Part shown: positions 36,179 through 48,160 of the stretch, piece by piece | How the letters are laid out: each line of letters opens with the position of its first letter | Numbering within the stretch: position 1 is the first letter of the stretch | NCBI GenBank assembly: GCA_028583405.1 | Contig: JAPTMU010000090.1 | Span: forward strand, 186,001-250,000 | Length of the DNA stretch: 64,000 nt | DNA from: Pogonophryne albipinna | Lineage: Eukaryota; Chordata; Actinopteri; Perciformes; Artedidraconidae | Direction: 5' to 3' | Program-made: the position numbers and the translations under genes | Notes under the pieces: generated by a model | Databases searched by the model: none | What the model saw: the letters and a program-made list of their open reading frames with translations, nothing else | What the model was told of the DNA's origin: nothing

Positions 36179-36242
36179 GTGTGTGCGTGTGCGTGTGCGT
36201 GTGTGTGTGTGTGTGTGTCTGTGTGTGTGTGTCTGTGTGTGT
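36179..36242. repeat. (GT)n-rich microsatellite
   Basis: Impure GT tract with GTGCGTGTGCGTGTGCG at the left and CTGTGTG interruptions at the right. Situated in intron 4 just downstream of T1 copy D. Confidence 0.95.
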
Positions 36243-37104
36243 GCACATGCTCTGTCCAAAACCATGCATTGGGTTGCTATCAGCCTGGTTCCTGTCATCT
36301 ATCCAAGGGAGCTCTTACAGGGAGTTAAGCCTCACTGCGCTGCTCAGAGGACTCTGGACAGCATGGCACTGCAGTGAAGATATTTCATTCTGCAGGGGAC
36401 CGAGTGTAGCCGACAAGGCAAGGCCAACTCCCCGGCTACCCTCACCCAGAGTGTCCTTCCCCTTTAATCTGCGGCCACTGCCATAGGCAACATTCCTCCA
36501 CAAGCAAGGCAAACAGTGGCTGCAGGACCAAGACTGCCCTGGTGGAACGAGTGAAGGGCAATGACAGTGGGGACATGTGCCCATCACTCTTTGAAATAAC
36601 CAATGATACGATGGAGAAAGTGGACTGATTTCGTAAAACTTCATAGGCGAGATTTTATTTTTAGGGTTAGGGTTAGGATCTCTCCCTAATGTTCGTATTG
36701 TTCGTACTTTTTACTTCATTTTATTAAGGCATTTCGGACAGACAAACTTAAGATGTACAATTGCTATGTCTTGAAACACTGTGTAATTGTTTGCTGCCAA
36801 ACATCAATAGAAAATATATTACAAAAAATAAATCCAATGATGTCCCCTGGAAGGACAGAAGAGACGTGAATGTTAGCTCCAACACGGGTCAGCATCTAAC
36901 GGTGGAGCAGCTACAAATATAAAACTAAACAATGGTAAGACGAGCTAGTTTGGAAAAACATACCAAGTCATTTATCTTGAGAAAAACCTGCAACCAGGAC
37001 TAAAGTATGGATAATAAATGTGGGATGCTTGTTTCAACGGTGTTATGGGGAGACACGAGAGCGATATGTGAACAATCTTCTCATTGCATAAGGTAGGCTT
37101 ACGC

Positions 37105-37351
37105 AAGGTCTTGGACTAGGCTTGTAGACTCTTTTAAATGTCATTTAAAGACATTCCTGTTTGGGCAGGCGTTTGGGTAACTTGTGTGTTTTTATTCTAT
37201 CTTATTGTATGTTTTTATTGTGTCTCTATTGTGGGTTTCACAATGTATTGTGTTTTTAGCACGTCTTTATTCGTATGATGTTTTAAGGCTTTGTCAAGCA
37301 CTTTGTGACTATGTCTGTGAAAAGCGCTTAATAAATAAATGTTACTTACTT
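37105..37351 (+). mobile_element. LINE 3' end (L2/CR1 type) with TTAC tail
   Basis: The conceptual fragment TRLVDSFKCHLKTFLFGQAFG is the C-terminal end of a LINE ORF2. The 3' UTR follows, with AAGCACTTTGTGACTATG and GAAAAGCGCTTAATAAATAA, and the short tail (TTAC)n. The tail continues after the hAT MITE at 37883-37900, so the insertion split it. 5' truncated, as usual for LINEs. Confidence 0.8.
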
Positions 37352-37882
37352 CAGGGTTCATACACTTTTTCACCAATGATTTTTAATGACTTTTCAAGGA
37401 CTTCTCCATGACCTTTACCTCATTTTCCATGACCAAAACAATTACTCTTTCTCAGCGTACCACTGAAACATTTTTATTTTAACATGGTGAGCTGGAAAAT
37501 AAGGTCTGCATATGAAACATGTCGTGTCTATCTAAAACAAATCAAATAGTAGGCTTACTAGCTCCCACAGACTAAAGCCACTGTAGACTAGAGGGCGTGA
37601 TTGTAAAAATCTCTCACCAGCAAAACACCTCGACAGTTAAATGCCATTTTACGTTTCATTACTATACGATACAGTATTTATTATCATTATAGTATTATTA
37701 TTTCGGCGATTAGATCAAATATAAATTATATTTGATAAAACTTTGGTTACATTTCCATGACTTGTCCATGGAAGTGTAACCAAAGTTGAAACATTTTGAT
37801 TTCCATAACTTTTCCAGGGCCTGGAATTTGCATTTTGAATTTCCATGACTTTTCCAGGTTTTTAATGACCGTAAGAACCCTG
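37352..37882. mobile_element. hAT-like MITE inserted in LINE tail
   Basis: It starts CAGGGTTCATACACTTTTTC and ends GACCGTAAGAACCCTG. Repeated TTCCATGACTTTTCCA motifs are visible at both ends. The target is the (TTAC)n tail of a LINE, which makes the 8-bp duplication (TTACTTAC or a shifted version) ambiguous. 531 bp, non-coding. Confidence 0.75.
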
Positions 37883-38921
37883 TTACTTACTTACTTACTT
37901 GGATCCTCCTTTGAACACCCTCCGAAAGAAGGGTCTGATTAAATCAATTGTGATAGTGTTCAACAGACAGTGTGCTTTAACTTAAGCTGAAGTGGACAAA
38001 AATGTGTTTTGTTTGGTTTTTAATAACTTTTTAACTAAGTTACTGACACAATAATTAAATCATGGTCTCTTAGTTTTTTTTTTTTGTGCACTAGGACTTT
38101 ATACTAACCTAAAAGCGTTGACATCCTAAATATTGTCTTTCTGTCCCACATCTAATGCGTCCCCCTTAACTATCCCCCCCAGAAGAATTGGTCTAGAAAG
38201 GCCACTGCCTATATTTGATAAGAAACACAGGTTAATATTTTATTATTTGGCAGGCGGCACACTAATAAAGTAGGCCTTCTAGTTGTGAACTTGTTTTGAC
38301 AAATAGACGCCCCTGGTGACAGGCTGCAGTCTTCAGGGTGTCTCTGGAGAGTGATTCAATCTCCGTCTCTACCTCCTCTCTAAGCTCTTCCCTTATGCCT
38401 TTCCCGGAGAGGAAATAAACAAAGGTGGTGATTGTGAAACATCAATAAATGCATCCCTAGTGAGATTCAAGACCTTGTCATCATAGACTTTCTTTCTGTA
38501 ACCGCATGCATGAGTGCCGCTTTGAGAATACACTGAAGGTTGACCCTGATGCAGAGGATGATGTTGATTTCAGAAGCAACCAGTGTATTATAGCTTAGTA
38601 ATTAATCAAGAGGGAGAGGCTGGGGTTTCTTTGATAACAACCCAAGCAGATGGTGAGTGGCAGACCCCCTTCATTAAGATTCCTCATCCTTCTCCAGCGC
38701 AAGACTCTGTCACTTCAACTTTCAGAGACAAGCAGCACGCAATGCATCAGCAAATAAGACAAATCTGCTCCCTTAGTCTAAGGTCGTAAAACAAAACAGC
38801 ATCTGAGAATTATTTTCAAATGCAGTCCTCACTTGCTTCACACGTCTACAACCCAAATGTAATCATGGACACGTCAAGTAAGGCATACTGAATAATGTAT
38901 GGAAATAATAGTGCCAACCAT

Positions 38922-39736
38922 TAGAGATGTCCCGATCCGATCACGTGATCGGGGATCGGAGCCGATCACGTGATTTTCAAAAGATCGGGATCGGGAGAAA
39001 AAAAATCGGGGATCGGGATTTTTTTTTTTTTTTTTTTTATATATTTTTTTTAATTTATTTAATGTTACAAAACAAAAATGACCATGTTCACATCTTAAAG
39101 TCATCCTGAGGCCTTAGTTTTGGTTTGAAATGACACAACATCATGTATGTGTTGCTTCTTTTGGGCTTGTTTTCAGACCTGGTTGCTTATTTCTCTCAAA
39201 GCTGGCAACAGAGTGGGCGCGCAGTGTCTAGCAGTAAGCTAACGAGAGGCTACGTTCAGCTGGTGACTCGGGACTCGGGACAGAGAAAATGTCAGGAGTT
39301 TGGAAGTATTCTAAAATTGAAAGCGAAGGCAGTGTAACAGCCAGATGCAATGTTTGCAAGGCGGAGGTTCCGCGTGGTGGAAAGAACAGAGCTATGTTCA
39401 ACACGACCAATCTAATATGCCACCTGAGAAACAAACACCAACAACAACACGACGAGTACACAGCGGCCACTCAGGTAACGGCACTGAAACAACCCACACT
39501 TTCAGAGACTTTTAAAAGGAAAGAGAAACTGCCCCAGAACAGTGAAAAGGCCAAACAAATAACAGCCAAGATAGCTGAACTCATCGCGTTGGATGACCAG
39601 CCGTTATCTGTTACCTTTTTTTTCTCTTAATGCATTGCATAAAGATCGGATCGGGAAAAATCGGTATCGGCAGATTGTCAAAATCAAATGATCGGAATCG
39701 GATCGGGAGCAAAAAAATGTGATCGGGACATCCCTA
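38922..39736 (+). mobile_element. hAT element, internally deleted, with BED zinc finger remnant
   Basis: The ends TAGAGATGTCCCGATCCGAT and GATCGGGACATCCCTA are inverted, with a perfect 8-bp duplication CCAACCAT (38914-38921, 39737-39744). From 39289 an open frame of 113 codons encodes MSGVWKYSKIESEGSVTARC and NVCKAEVPRGGK...NLICHLRNKH, a C-x2-C...H-x4-H BED finger typical of hAT transposase N termini. The frame then runs out into terminal sequence, and the catalytic and dimerisation regions are missing, so the copy is defective. Confidence 0.92.
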
Positions 39737-39809
39737 CCAACCATAGATTGTGTATAAAGAGAGGAGGTAGTCACCGTGACGTATATGATTGGTTTGTGGA
39801 CTACGGTTT

Positions 39810-40110
39810 TTGAAGAGGCCTTGTTATGTTTTGGGGTTTTTGTGCATGTAAAGGGTCTGCAAAGGCTAACATCACAAAGTTTCCTCCAGAGGGAGTTTCT
39901 CTCCCACACACTCCCCCCCTGCCTGAAATTCCACCATTAGACTCCTTTGTTTACTTCTGTAACATAGCCTAAGAGGCGGGACATCTCTATGCGGTTGCCC
40001 AATCACATCAGAGTAGGCTAGATAACCAATCAGAACAGACAGGGCTCAAAATAGTAGAGGCACAAAATACAAATATGAACCTGAAAATTAGCATAATATG
40101 TCCTCTTTAA
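39810..40110 (+). mobile_element. T1 TTAA MITE without array
   Basis: The left end TTGAAGAGGCCTTGTTATG is a mutated T1 terminus (TTAA to TTGA); the right end GCATAATATGTCCTCTTTAA keeps the TTAA. The terminal part GTAGAGGCACAAAATACAAA TATGAACCTGAAAATTAGCA aligns along its whole length to the 57-bp unit. This is the best unamplified reference for the origin of the minisatellite. Confidence 0.88.
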
Positions 40111-40248
40111 ACACAAAAGCATTTTAGGAGTTTGTCTTGTGGCATGTTTCCTTACATCAAGAAATGTTGTGAGAAAATGGCTCAAAATAGGATCTAGGTA
40201 CTCTTTCAGCCTGGAGTCTTAAAGAGGTGAAAGATGGTTCTATCAGAA

Positions 40249-40436
40249 AACTGTGTGTGTGCTGTGTGTCCTTCACCAGGTGTGTGTGTGTGTGTGTCTG
40301 TGTGTCTGTGTGTGCTGTGTGTCCTTCACCAGGTGTGTGTGTGTGTGTGTCTGTGTGTCTGTGTGTGCTGTGTGTCCTTCACCAGGTGTGTGTGTGTGTG
40401 TGTCTGTGTGTCTGTGTGTGCTGTGTGTCCTTCACC

Positions 40437-40440
<4 letters not shown>
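40249..40440. repeat. 53-bp minisatellite with GT tracts
   Basis: GTGTGTCCTTCACCAGGTGT recurs four times at a spacing of 53 bp, separated by (GT)n and GTCTGTGTGTCT. It merges into a pure GT tract at 40440-40540. Part of the same microsatellite block as the CTGT run beside exon 4. Confidence 0.9.
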
Positions 40441-40477
<37 letters not shown>

Positions 40478-40496
40478 TGTGTGTGTGTCTGTGTGT

Positions 40497-40768
<272 letters not shown>

Positions 40769-40770
40769 AC

Positions 40771-40900
40771 CTCAGAAGTCTGCAGATGCTGCTCCTGTAA
40801 CTGAGTCTCTGGCTCGCAGCCGCCACACTGGGAGGGACGGGTGGACGGGCCGGGAAATAAATCAGGACGGCCACGAAGAGCAAAGCAATCGCAGCTAACT
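40771..40900 (-). CDS. slc49a4: slc49a4 coding exon 4 (TM6 and central cytosolic loop)
   Basis: This 130-bp exon encodes [20 protein letters not shown] then [18 protein letters not shown] and ICRLL. The segment [14 protein letters not shown] is essentially invariant against human SLC49A4. The hydrophobic part is TM6 and the Pro/Ser/Arg-rich part is the cytosolic loop that joins the two MFS halves. The acceptor is CTCTGGCAG. The donor is CTGAG|GTACAG, weak because A rather than G is at +5. It lies directly against a long (CAGA)n microsatellite on the transcribed strand, so the intron reads GTACAGACAGACAG from its first bases. The final two bases AG join T of exon 5 to give Ser in LLSNVRF. Confidence 0.94.
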
Positions 40901-42150
40901 CTGCCAGAGAACAGGGACAAAAGATAAAAGACATACTTGTTATTACAAATATAAGACAGTCAGACTCATTTAACCTTTTAAAATAGTCACTGTTACATCT
41001 AAAAGACTCATGAAACTTAGACAAGCACTGGTTAATAACACTTTTTTACTATTTGGTTGTTTTGTAAAAGCTCCATTGCCATTTCTTAACCTCTCAAACT
41101 TTGATTGGTTATTCTTTCCCTCACATCGATCTGACGTTTTGATCTTTCTTTCGATGACCTCTAAAACTTTAGTTGCACACACGGGTGTCTGCTTTGTCCT
41201 TTTGAAACTTAATAATAATACTACCTTGGGTTGAACAAAAAGCTGCAGCCTCAATCTATTACAACGCGCTTGTTTCTCCTTTCGGCGTGCTTTTAATTTT
41301 CTGAGTCGGTTAAGCATAACAGTCGCAGCGATCTAATTTGCAGCGGGCGGTTATGAACAGTGTAATTAGGCTTTTTTGGCATTTGTGCAACATTTTTGGA
41401 TCCCCCGGCCTGATTGTTTTTATGTTTTATGTCCCTCGACAGGGCTGACATGATGTAAAATTGACGTGCTATCGAGCCAGTGCCCTTGTAACACTGACAA
41501 GGGACCCCCCCTGTGGCCCCCATCCAAAAAAAAGGTTACGATATTACGATTTATTGGAACTAAATCAAATCAGAGACCCGAATGTACAGTGGAGATTAAA
41601 CTGTTCATTACCTTATAAAAGCAAATACTGTTTATGTTTTTTAATTAAATTGTCACTTAAAGTTACTAAAACAAATACTCAAATGAAAAAAACTGCTGCT
41701 GCATCAGCTTCTACTGAAGCCAGTCCCCAACTCCGGGGACTGGCTTCTACTGAAGCCAGTCCCCAGCTCCGGGGACTTCCGGCCGGGGACTTCGGGCGGC
41801 AGTATACGCCGTGAAGTTGTTTGCGGCCTGCCAGTAAATGCAAAGCAGAAGAAGAAGAAGTGACGTCAGCGGCTTCATTTGACTAATCCTCCATCAGGGA
41901 CTTATTCCGGTGTGAACGCGATCTGTACTTAGTTCATCAGAACTAAAGAGTTCTCATGAACTAAGTACGGCAAAGTACTTGGTGTGAAAGCGCCTATTGA
42001 CTGTATTTTATGTTTATTTTACACAATTACTTTATACTGTCTTTGTCCTTTTAACCTGCTTTTATTGTGCCCCTCATGAAATAACTGGGTCCCCCAGTAA
42101 AATTGGTCTAGAACCGCCACTGCTCTGAAGTTCTCGCTTTCCATTAGTAC
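40901..42150 (-). other. slc49a4 intron 3
   Basis: Shortest intron in the window (1.25 kb). Bases 40901-41460 show nothing recognisable. Bases about 41461-42120 look like a composite of DNA-element pieces: GGGACCCCCCCTGTGGCCCC at the left, an internal tandem duplication of about 43 bp (CTTCTACTGAAGCCAGTCCC occurs twice) near 41710-41780, and the TCTAGACCAATT-type end on the minus strand near 42090-42120, also seen near 38200. No convincing target-site duplication was found. Confidence 0.6.
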
Positions 42151-42422
42151 CTGCATACATAACCATCTGGATTCTTTCTCGGATGAAGTTCTCGTCACCC
42201 ACTGATATCGTAGAGGTGAACGTCTGGGTGTTGTTGGGGGCCGGGACCACCAGAGGTCCGATTATAAAGGAAGCAGCGCCCCCCAGGTAGGAGAAGAGGG
42301 AGGCCACGGCCGTCGCTGTGGCTCTCTGGTCCGGGGCGAACCATGTGGTGGAGAGGAAGGGGCCGGCGCTCATTATGGTAGGGCCGGCCAAACCATTCAG
42401 CAACTGGCCCCCGTGTATCAAC
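42151..42422 (-). CDS. slc49a4: slc49a4 coding exon 3 (TM4-TM5 and lumenal loop)
   Basis: This 272-bp exon starts by completing Trp and continues [20 protein letters not shown] and [20 protein letters not shown], nearly identical to human SLC49A4 at these positions. Two hydrophobic spans ([14 protein letters not shown] and [21 protein letters not shown]) fit TM4 and TM5. The loop that follows contains PAPNNTQ, an N-X-T sequon where the human protein has PAPNGTS, so lumenal N-glycosylation is likely conserved. The exon ends ...VMYA plus G, with donor GCAG|GTACTA; the acceptor is TAACAG. It joins in phase to exon 4, giving [11 protein letters not shown] against human YAEFGVVCLIF. The loop residues [16 protein letters not shown] are less conserved, as expected for a lumenal loop. 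No stop codon or frameshift is present. Confidence 0.95.
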
Positions 42423-44082
42423 CTGTTACAGGAGGGAGGAGGAAATCATTTTAATTTACCAGAAACAGCAAAAACAAAAGGAAGAACATCACCAGGTTGT
42501 TGGAAAGTAGTGTTGTTATATTAAAAACATTTCTTTAGTCTTTAGTCTGATGTACAGTAGTAGAGACTGCTGAACACTAGTAGCTTTGAACTGTGGAACA
42601 TTTGTAACTCAGCTTCCTATCAATGTACCACATGTCTTTTCTATGTGTCTTCAATACAAATATAAGAACATTTAAAATTTTAAAAACATATCTCCTGCAT
42701 AATGGACAGCCAATAAAGTGTGGCAGTGACGACTTATGTTGTAGTTAGCATTAGCAGTTAGAATTGTCCTGGGTCCCTTGACTAAAAGCAATGGAATTTT
42801 TTCATTGGATTTTGGAATATTGCAGAAATAAGATGTGTGCCAAACAAACGTTTTTGTGATACTTGCACGTTACGTCCAGCAAGATAATCTCCACATATTA
42901 AAACCTCTTTTATGATTTTTGAAGCTAAAAACGCAATCACCAGAAATATAAAAGTCACAATCACATGACTTCCAAAGCTAAGCTAAAGGTGGCTAATGTG
43001 CGGAGCGATGACGTTCAGTAGTCTCATCTACACTTGTTAGCAACTGATTGTTTTTAAGACATACTGTATATTGACTGATGTATTTTATGTTGTTGAACAA
43101 AACGTTAATATCTTCAGCTTGTGTTAATCACAGATCTATTTCAGGCATCTAACCAAAAGCAAATTCAGAAAACCGTTGATTTGGGAGACATGGAACCAAA
43201 AGTGGTAAAATGCCGATTCATTTCAGGGTTTTAAAACTCATCCTTGCACCACTCGATGTCAGTTATTATAATGGTGTAATGAGGGTTCACACTCCAAATA
43301 CATTTCCGCATGTTAAAGAATAACAATAAGGTTATTATAATGGTGACACCAGACACTGAAGGTACTTAGGTGTATATGTCTCATTAAAGTCTAACAGCTA
43401 CCCAGATGTGGCAAATCTATTTCTCTCAGCTCGGCTGCTTTCAGCTTCTGTCATGACGTTTTCTGTCTCTGGAAGGTTGAGTCTGAATTGTGTGCATCCG
43501 CAGTGACCTTGAAAATCTACTATAAGTAAATTAATGGAAATCTGATCCCATATGATATTTAACTCAACGATGTCCCTGAACATAGGTGAGATTTCTGCTG
43601 CCAGCTGTTGCAGGGACGTTGCACGACACTCAGGTGGAGGACTGTGACGCCTTTAAAAGGTTCAGAAAACAACCTAATCAGGAGTTAAAACATTGTCTGG
43701 GTAGGAGGACTCCCTGCACTCAGAACAAGTTTAGTTTAAGGTGCTCTTTGGAAATATGTAGATGTATAAATCACACGAAACAACTCGAAGTCACTCTCTT
43801 TTTAAAGATCTAAAATACCTTTTATGTAATGGCATAGTCATAATAAAACTCAAAACTAATTCTGTTGCATTTTGGCATCCAGCCATGGGATTTAAACAGA
43901 TTTAATGGGCGATGGCATTCAACCAAAAATAAATCTTCCACCTGAACATTGTGCTGTGACCTTGTGACCTCAAGAGGATGTGGACTAATACAATCAGTAA
44001 TCATACGTTTGTGGCACATTTTACAGAAAAGTAAAAGTTGTGTGGTTCCTATAGTAATTTCATGTTTTTAACTGGCGGTTTT

Positions 44083-46678
44083 GATGTGTTTCAGTCGGGC
44101 TTTCGACCTAACCACAGCACTGAGACTTCACTTGTGGTGAACATTTGAACACAGACAGTGGCAGAATATCAGTGTTAGTATTATTAGATCTCAGCGCTGC
44201 CTTTGATACTGTTGACCACAACATATTGTTAGACCGTCTTGAAAACTGGTTGGGAGTTTCAGCAACAGCTCTAAACTGGTTTAGCTCCTACTTGAAGGAC
44301 AGAACAAACTTTGTCTCAACAGTAGGGGTGTAACGGTATACGTACCCGTACGGAATGGAATATAACCTTAAACATAAAAAATTGAGAACGTGAACCTCAG
44401 GTGCTGCGTCGCAGCATTCAGAGTAATTTGCTCACATTGGGTTCAACGCGTCATAGAGCGAGCAAGTCATTTCATTGGACGAGAGGCATACTATGAGAGC
44501 TGGTCAGAGGGATGCGTTCAAATGTAGTCAGTAATTTGAGGAACTGTCGAAACGGAGAACGCAGATAAAGTTGAGCTCGAAAATCCTCCAGCATCATTGA
44601 AGTCTCCGGTTTAGGAACATTTTGGTTTCGCAGTTACGTACAAGAATGACGGACAAAGACAGGTGGACCGAACCAAAGCTGTTTGTCGGCATTGTTCAAC
44701 TAAAATTGGTTACGCGGCTGGCAATACATCAAACTTGCACACTCATTTGAAAAGGCATCACCCGAACGTGAATATCACCGGTACCAAAAGACTGAAGTGC
44801 AAACCCAACTCCCACTAGCATTTAAGCCTCCAGCACTCTCAGAGAGTTCAGACCGAGCCAAAGCTATTACAAACGCCAAATATCCTTATGTTGCCATGTT
44901 AGCAAAGCGCTACCTGGCTGTATCTGCTACCTCTGTCCCTAACGGGAGGGTGTTCTCCACAGGAGGAGACATGGTTAGTGTCAGCAGATCTGCCCTTTCG
45001 GCAAGCATTGTGGACAAGTTCATCTTTCTTTAAAAAAACATGAAAATACAATGACAAGCAAGTCCTAATGTCAAACTGGCTGCTTAGGAACTAGTACAGT
45101 ACAGTTCAAATACAGATTATTTCAGTTCATCGAAATGCTGCACCTTAATGTTTATTTTATTATATTTTGTATTTATTTGAGTGAATATTCACAGTTTAAT
45201 AATAATTAAAACCCCAAAACTAATAGTTTATGTTTTGTGAGTACTAGTACAGTAAAGTTCAAATACAGATTATTTCAGTTCATCGAAAAGCTGCACCTTA
45301 ATGTTTATTTTATTATATTTTGTATTTATTTGAGTGAATACATTATTCACAGTTTAATAATAATTTAAAAAAAATATGTTATGTTTTGTGATAATTTTTT
45401 CTGCTGTACCGAAAACGTACCGAACCGAACCGTGACCTAAAAACCGAGGTACGTACCGAACCGAAATGTTTGTGAACCGTTACACCCCTACTCAACAGGC
45501 AATTACAAATCAACCCTGATAAATATGTCATGCGGGGTTCCTCAAGGCTCCATCTTAGGACCTTTGCTTTTTAATATGTATATGCTACCTCTGGCTGAAA
45601 TTATTAAAAAGGGTGATCTAAGCTATCACATCTATGCAGACGACACCCAGATTTATTTTAAAATTACACCGGGAGACTATTCTCCGATTAGAACACTGAG
45701 CAAGTGCATCGAGCACATCACTGACTGGATGACTCAGAACTTTCTCCAATTAAACAAACAAAAAACTGAGATCATGGTTTTTGGAGCAAAGAAGGACCGA
45801 TTAAAAGTAATCACAGAGCTTCAGTCGGCAGACTACAAAGTAACTCACAAAGCAAGAAATCTGGGTGTAGTGATGGACTCAGACCTGCATTGTAACAGTC
45901 ACATTACAACAGTTATTAGGTCTGCATATTACCACCTGAAGAATATATCAAGGATTAAAAAACTAATGTCGCAACAGGATTTAGAAAAACTTGTCCATGC
46001 TTTTATTTTCAGTAGACTCGACTACTGCAATAGTGTATTCACAGGGCTCACTAAAAAATCTATCAGAAAGCTGCAGCTGATTCAGAACGCTGCTGCTCGA
46101 GTCCTCACTGACAAAAGAAAAGTGGATCACATCACTCCTGTTCTGAGATCATTACACTGGCTTCCAGTCTGCCAAATAATTGATTTTAAAATACTACTGC
46201 AAGTTTTTAAATCACTAAATGGCTTAGGACCGAGGTATATAGACGATCTACTCCATCACTATGAAGCATCCAGGAGTCTCAGGTCTTCTGGGTCGGGTCT
46301 GCTCTCTGTTCCGAGAATAACCACTAAAAGCAGCTTTTAGTTATTATGCCCCAACAATTTGGAACAAACTGCCTAAATCGTGCACGTCCGCCGAAACACT
46401 TCCTATTTTTAAATCCCGACTAAAAACGCACCTATTTGCCGCTGCTTTTAATTGAGCTGCCCATACTCACACTACTGCCTTTTCAGTCATGTATTCTGTA
46501 CCTGCTGTGTTTATTTATTTAATTACCTTTGCTTATTATGCCTGTTTTTAAATGCCTTTTTAATAATGTATTTGTGCTGTATTTGTTCTTAAATGTCGTT
46601 TGCTTTTAATCTGTAAAGCACTTTGAATCGCCACGTGCTGAAAAGTGCTATATAAATAAAATTGCCTTGCCTTGCCTA
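44083..46678 (+). pseudogene. L2-like LINE reverse transcriptase, interrupted by hAT
   Basis: The 5' part encodes [17 protein letters not shown], then after a frameshift [20 protein letters not shown] and [14 protein letters not shown]. The hAT at 44323-45490 interrupts it. It resumes SCGVPQGSILGPLLFNMYML, IYADDTQIYFK (the catalytic YADD), RLDYCNSVFTGLTKKSIRKL, QLIQNAAARVLTDKRKVDHI and LHWLPVCQIIDFKILLQVFK. A frameshift or stop near 46339 separates the last segment, SYYAPTIWNKLP...FKSRLKTHLFAAAFN. The 3' tail has AAAGTGCTATATAAATAAA and (TTGCC)n. The endonuclease is missing, so the copy is 5' truncated and dead. Confidence 0.95.
44323..45490 (+). mobile_element. hAT (ZBED-type) remnant inside LINE
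   Basis: The termini TAGGGGTGTAACGG and CCGTTACACCCCTA are inverted, with a perfect 8-bp duplication CTCAACAG (44315-44322, 45491-45498). Inside, about 44650-44770 encodes a BED-like finger (AVCRHCSTKI...NLHTHLKRHHPNV), and 44870-45033 the hAT dimerisation end (YPYVAMLAKRYLAVSATSVP, GRVFSTGGDMVS, ALSASIVDKFIFL). The catalytic middle is deleted. A tandem duplication of about 150 bp (TAGTACAGTA...TTTGAGTGAATA) lies at about 45090-45362. Confidence 0.95.
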
Positions 46679-47443
46679 TTACTAACACACTGTATCAGAT
46701 GTTAAACAACAAAGTCGGCGTAAAAACAGAGTAATGAAGCATTTAATAATATCTGATGAGATAATGACATGCTAAGGAATGAAAATGAGGTGTAATTATT
46801 TCTGATGATGGTAGAAACAGACAGAGTCCAGCACATGTCAAAGTACAGTCGCACTTGTGCAGCTTCAGACTGAGCGGTGTGAGACAGATGTTCTTTAAAA
46901 TATCCCTCCAACACGGCCTGTCTGAGACACGGCTGATTGTCTGTGAGCTCAGCAGACTACACTGCATTCAAAAATAATGTTACACATACTGTTGGAGCAT
47001 CTAAGGAGATACATGTGTATACGATTGTATAGACGTGTGTGCAAGTACATTTTGTATGTATGTATATTATGCATAATATTTTCTACAACATAGTAAGTAT
47101 TTCTTTTTACCCAGGATGACCCTGTCTGCTTCTGTTCATTATTGTAAAATAAACAAAAAAGTCACAAAAGAGTCAAGATATTAAAACATGTTACACAAAG
47201 TCAATCAGAACTGTGTTTGTCTAAAACAGTGAAATGCTAAGTGATGCAACGATATCATCTAGAAATGTCACATGTATAAATATAATTATATACACATCTA
47301 AAGGACATTTTTCTGCACAATGATTACTTTTACTTTTTATACTTCAAGACCATTTAGCTGATAATACTTATTATAGTACTTAAGTAAGATTTTGAATGCA
47401 GGACTTTTACTTGTAATAAAGTAATTTGACAATAATGTATAGG

Positions 47444-47965
47444 TGTTGGGGAATAATTTGCTTAGGTAGGTATTCAATGTTCGACACAGTTCATCATTTT
47501 CTCTTTTCACTGACTCCTTTCCCATGGCATAGGTCTACGGCCTTGAGTATTGCTGCTATCTCTCTCAAGGAGGGGCAGCTTGGGTGCCAGCTTATGACCG
47601 GGCAACTCTCGGTCAGAGATAGTTATTGTTGTGGGACACCTGGAACACATCCTTCTCGGGGTGTAGATGACCCCGAGCCATACGCGACAACAAATGTGAT
47701 TCAGTGTCCCTCAGCTGTTTAGTCTATCTATTGAAGAATGTTGATTATTACACTCTGAACTAGTTAAAACCTGGAGCTACAGGAGGGTTCTTCTGAATTG
47801 ATTGTGGCATCTCAACCGTGTGGTCAGATCGTAGCCCGTGACATGTCTTGTGAATTCTTCGGTCGAAGCTCCAAATAAACCGTCAGTGTTTGCCATCAAA
47901 GCTCCAGCTCTCCTTGTGTCTCTCTCTGAGTCCTGACTCCAATTGCTTCAGAAGTTTCCCCCACA
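47444..47965 (+). mobile_element. Solo LTR (retrovirus-like)
   Basis: 522 bp starting TGTTGGGGAATAAT and ending TTTCCCCCACA, i.e. TG...CA ends with short inverted repeats, flanked by a 5-bp duplication ATAGG (47439-47443, 47966-47970). A polyadenylation signal AATAAA lies at 47874-47879, followed by CT-rich sequence as in an R/U5 region. No internal gag/pol sequence is present, so this is a solo LTR. Whether it is of retroviral or Ty3 type cannot be decided here. Confidence 0.75.
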
Positions 47966-48160
47966 ATAGGTACTTTTACTAAAACATTGATTGTGGCATC
48001 TCAACCGTGTGGTCAGACCACAATCTCAATTCCGTGACATGTCGTGTGAATTCTCCGGCCGAAACTCGAAATAAACAGTCAGTGTTTGCCATCGTGTCTC
48101 TCTTTTAGTCCTGACTCCAATTGCTTCAGAAGTTTCCCCCACAGGTACTTTTACAAAAGC
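47798..48160 (+). repeat. Tandem duplication of LTR 3' half and flank
   Basis: TTGATTGTGGCATCTCAACC begins at 47798 and again at 47987, offset 189 bp. The duplication runs through the LTR end (CCCCCACA) and about 20 bp of flank (GGTACTTTTACAAAAGCAT). The copies differ by several substitutions and small indels, one being a roughly 20-bp gap (the first copy has AAGCTCCAGCTCTCCTTGTG). Confidence 0.9.
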
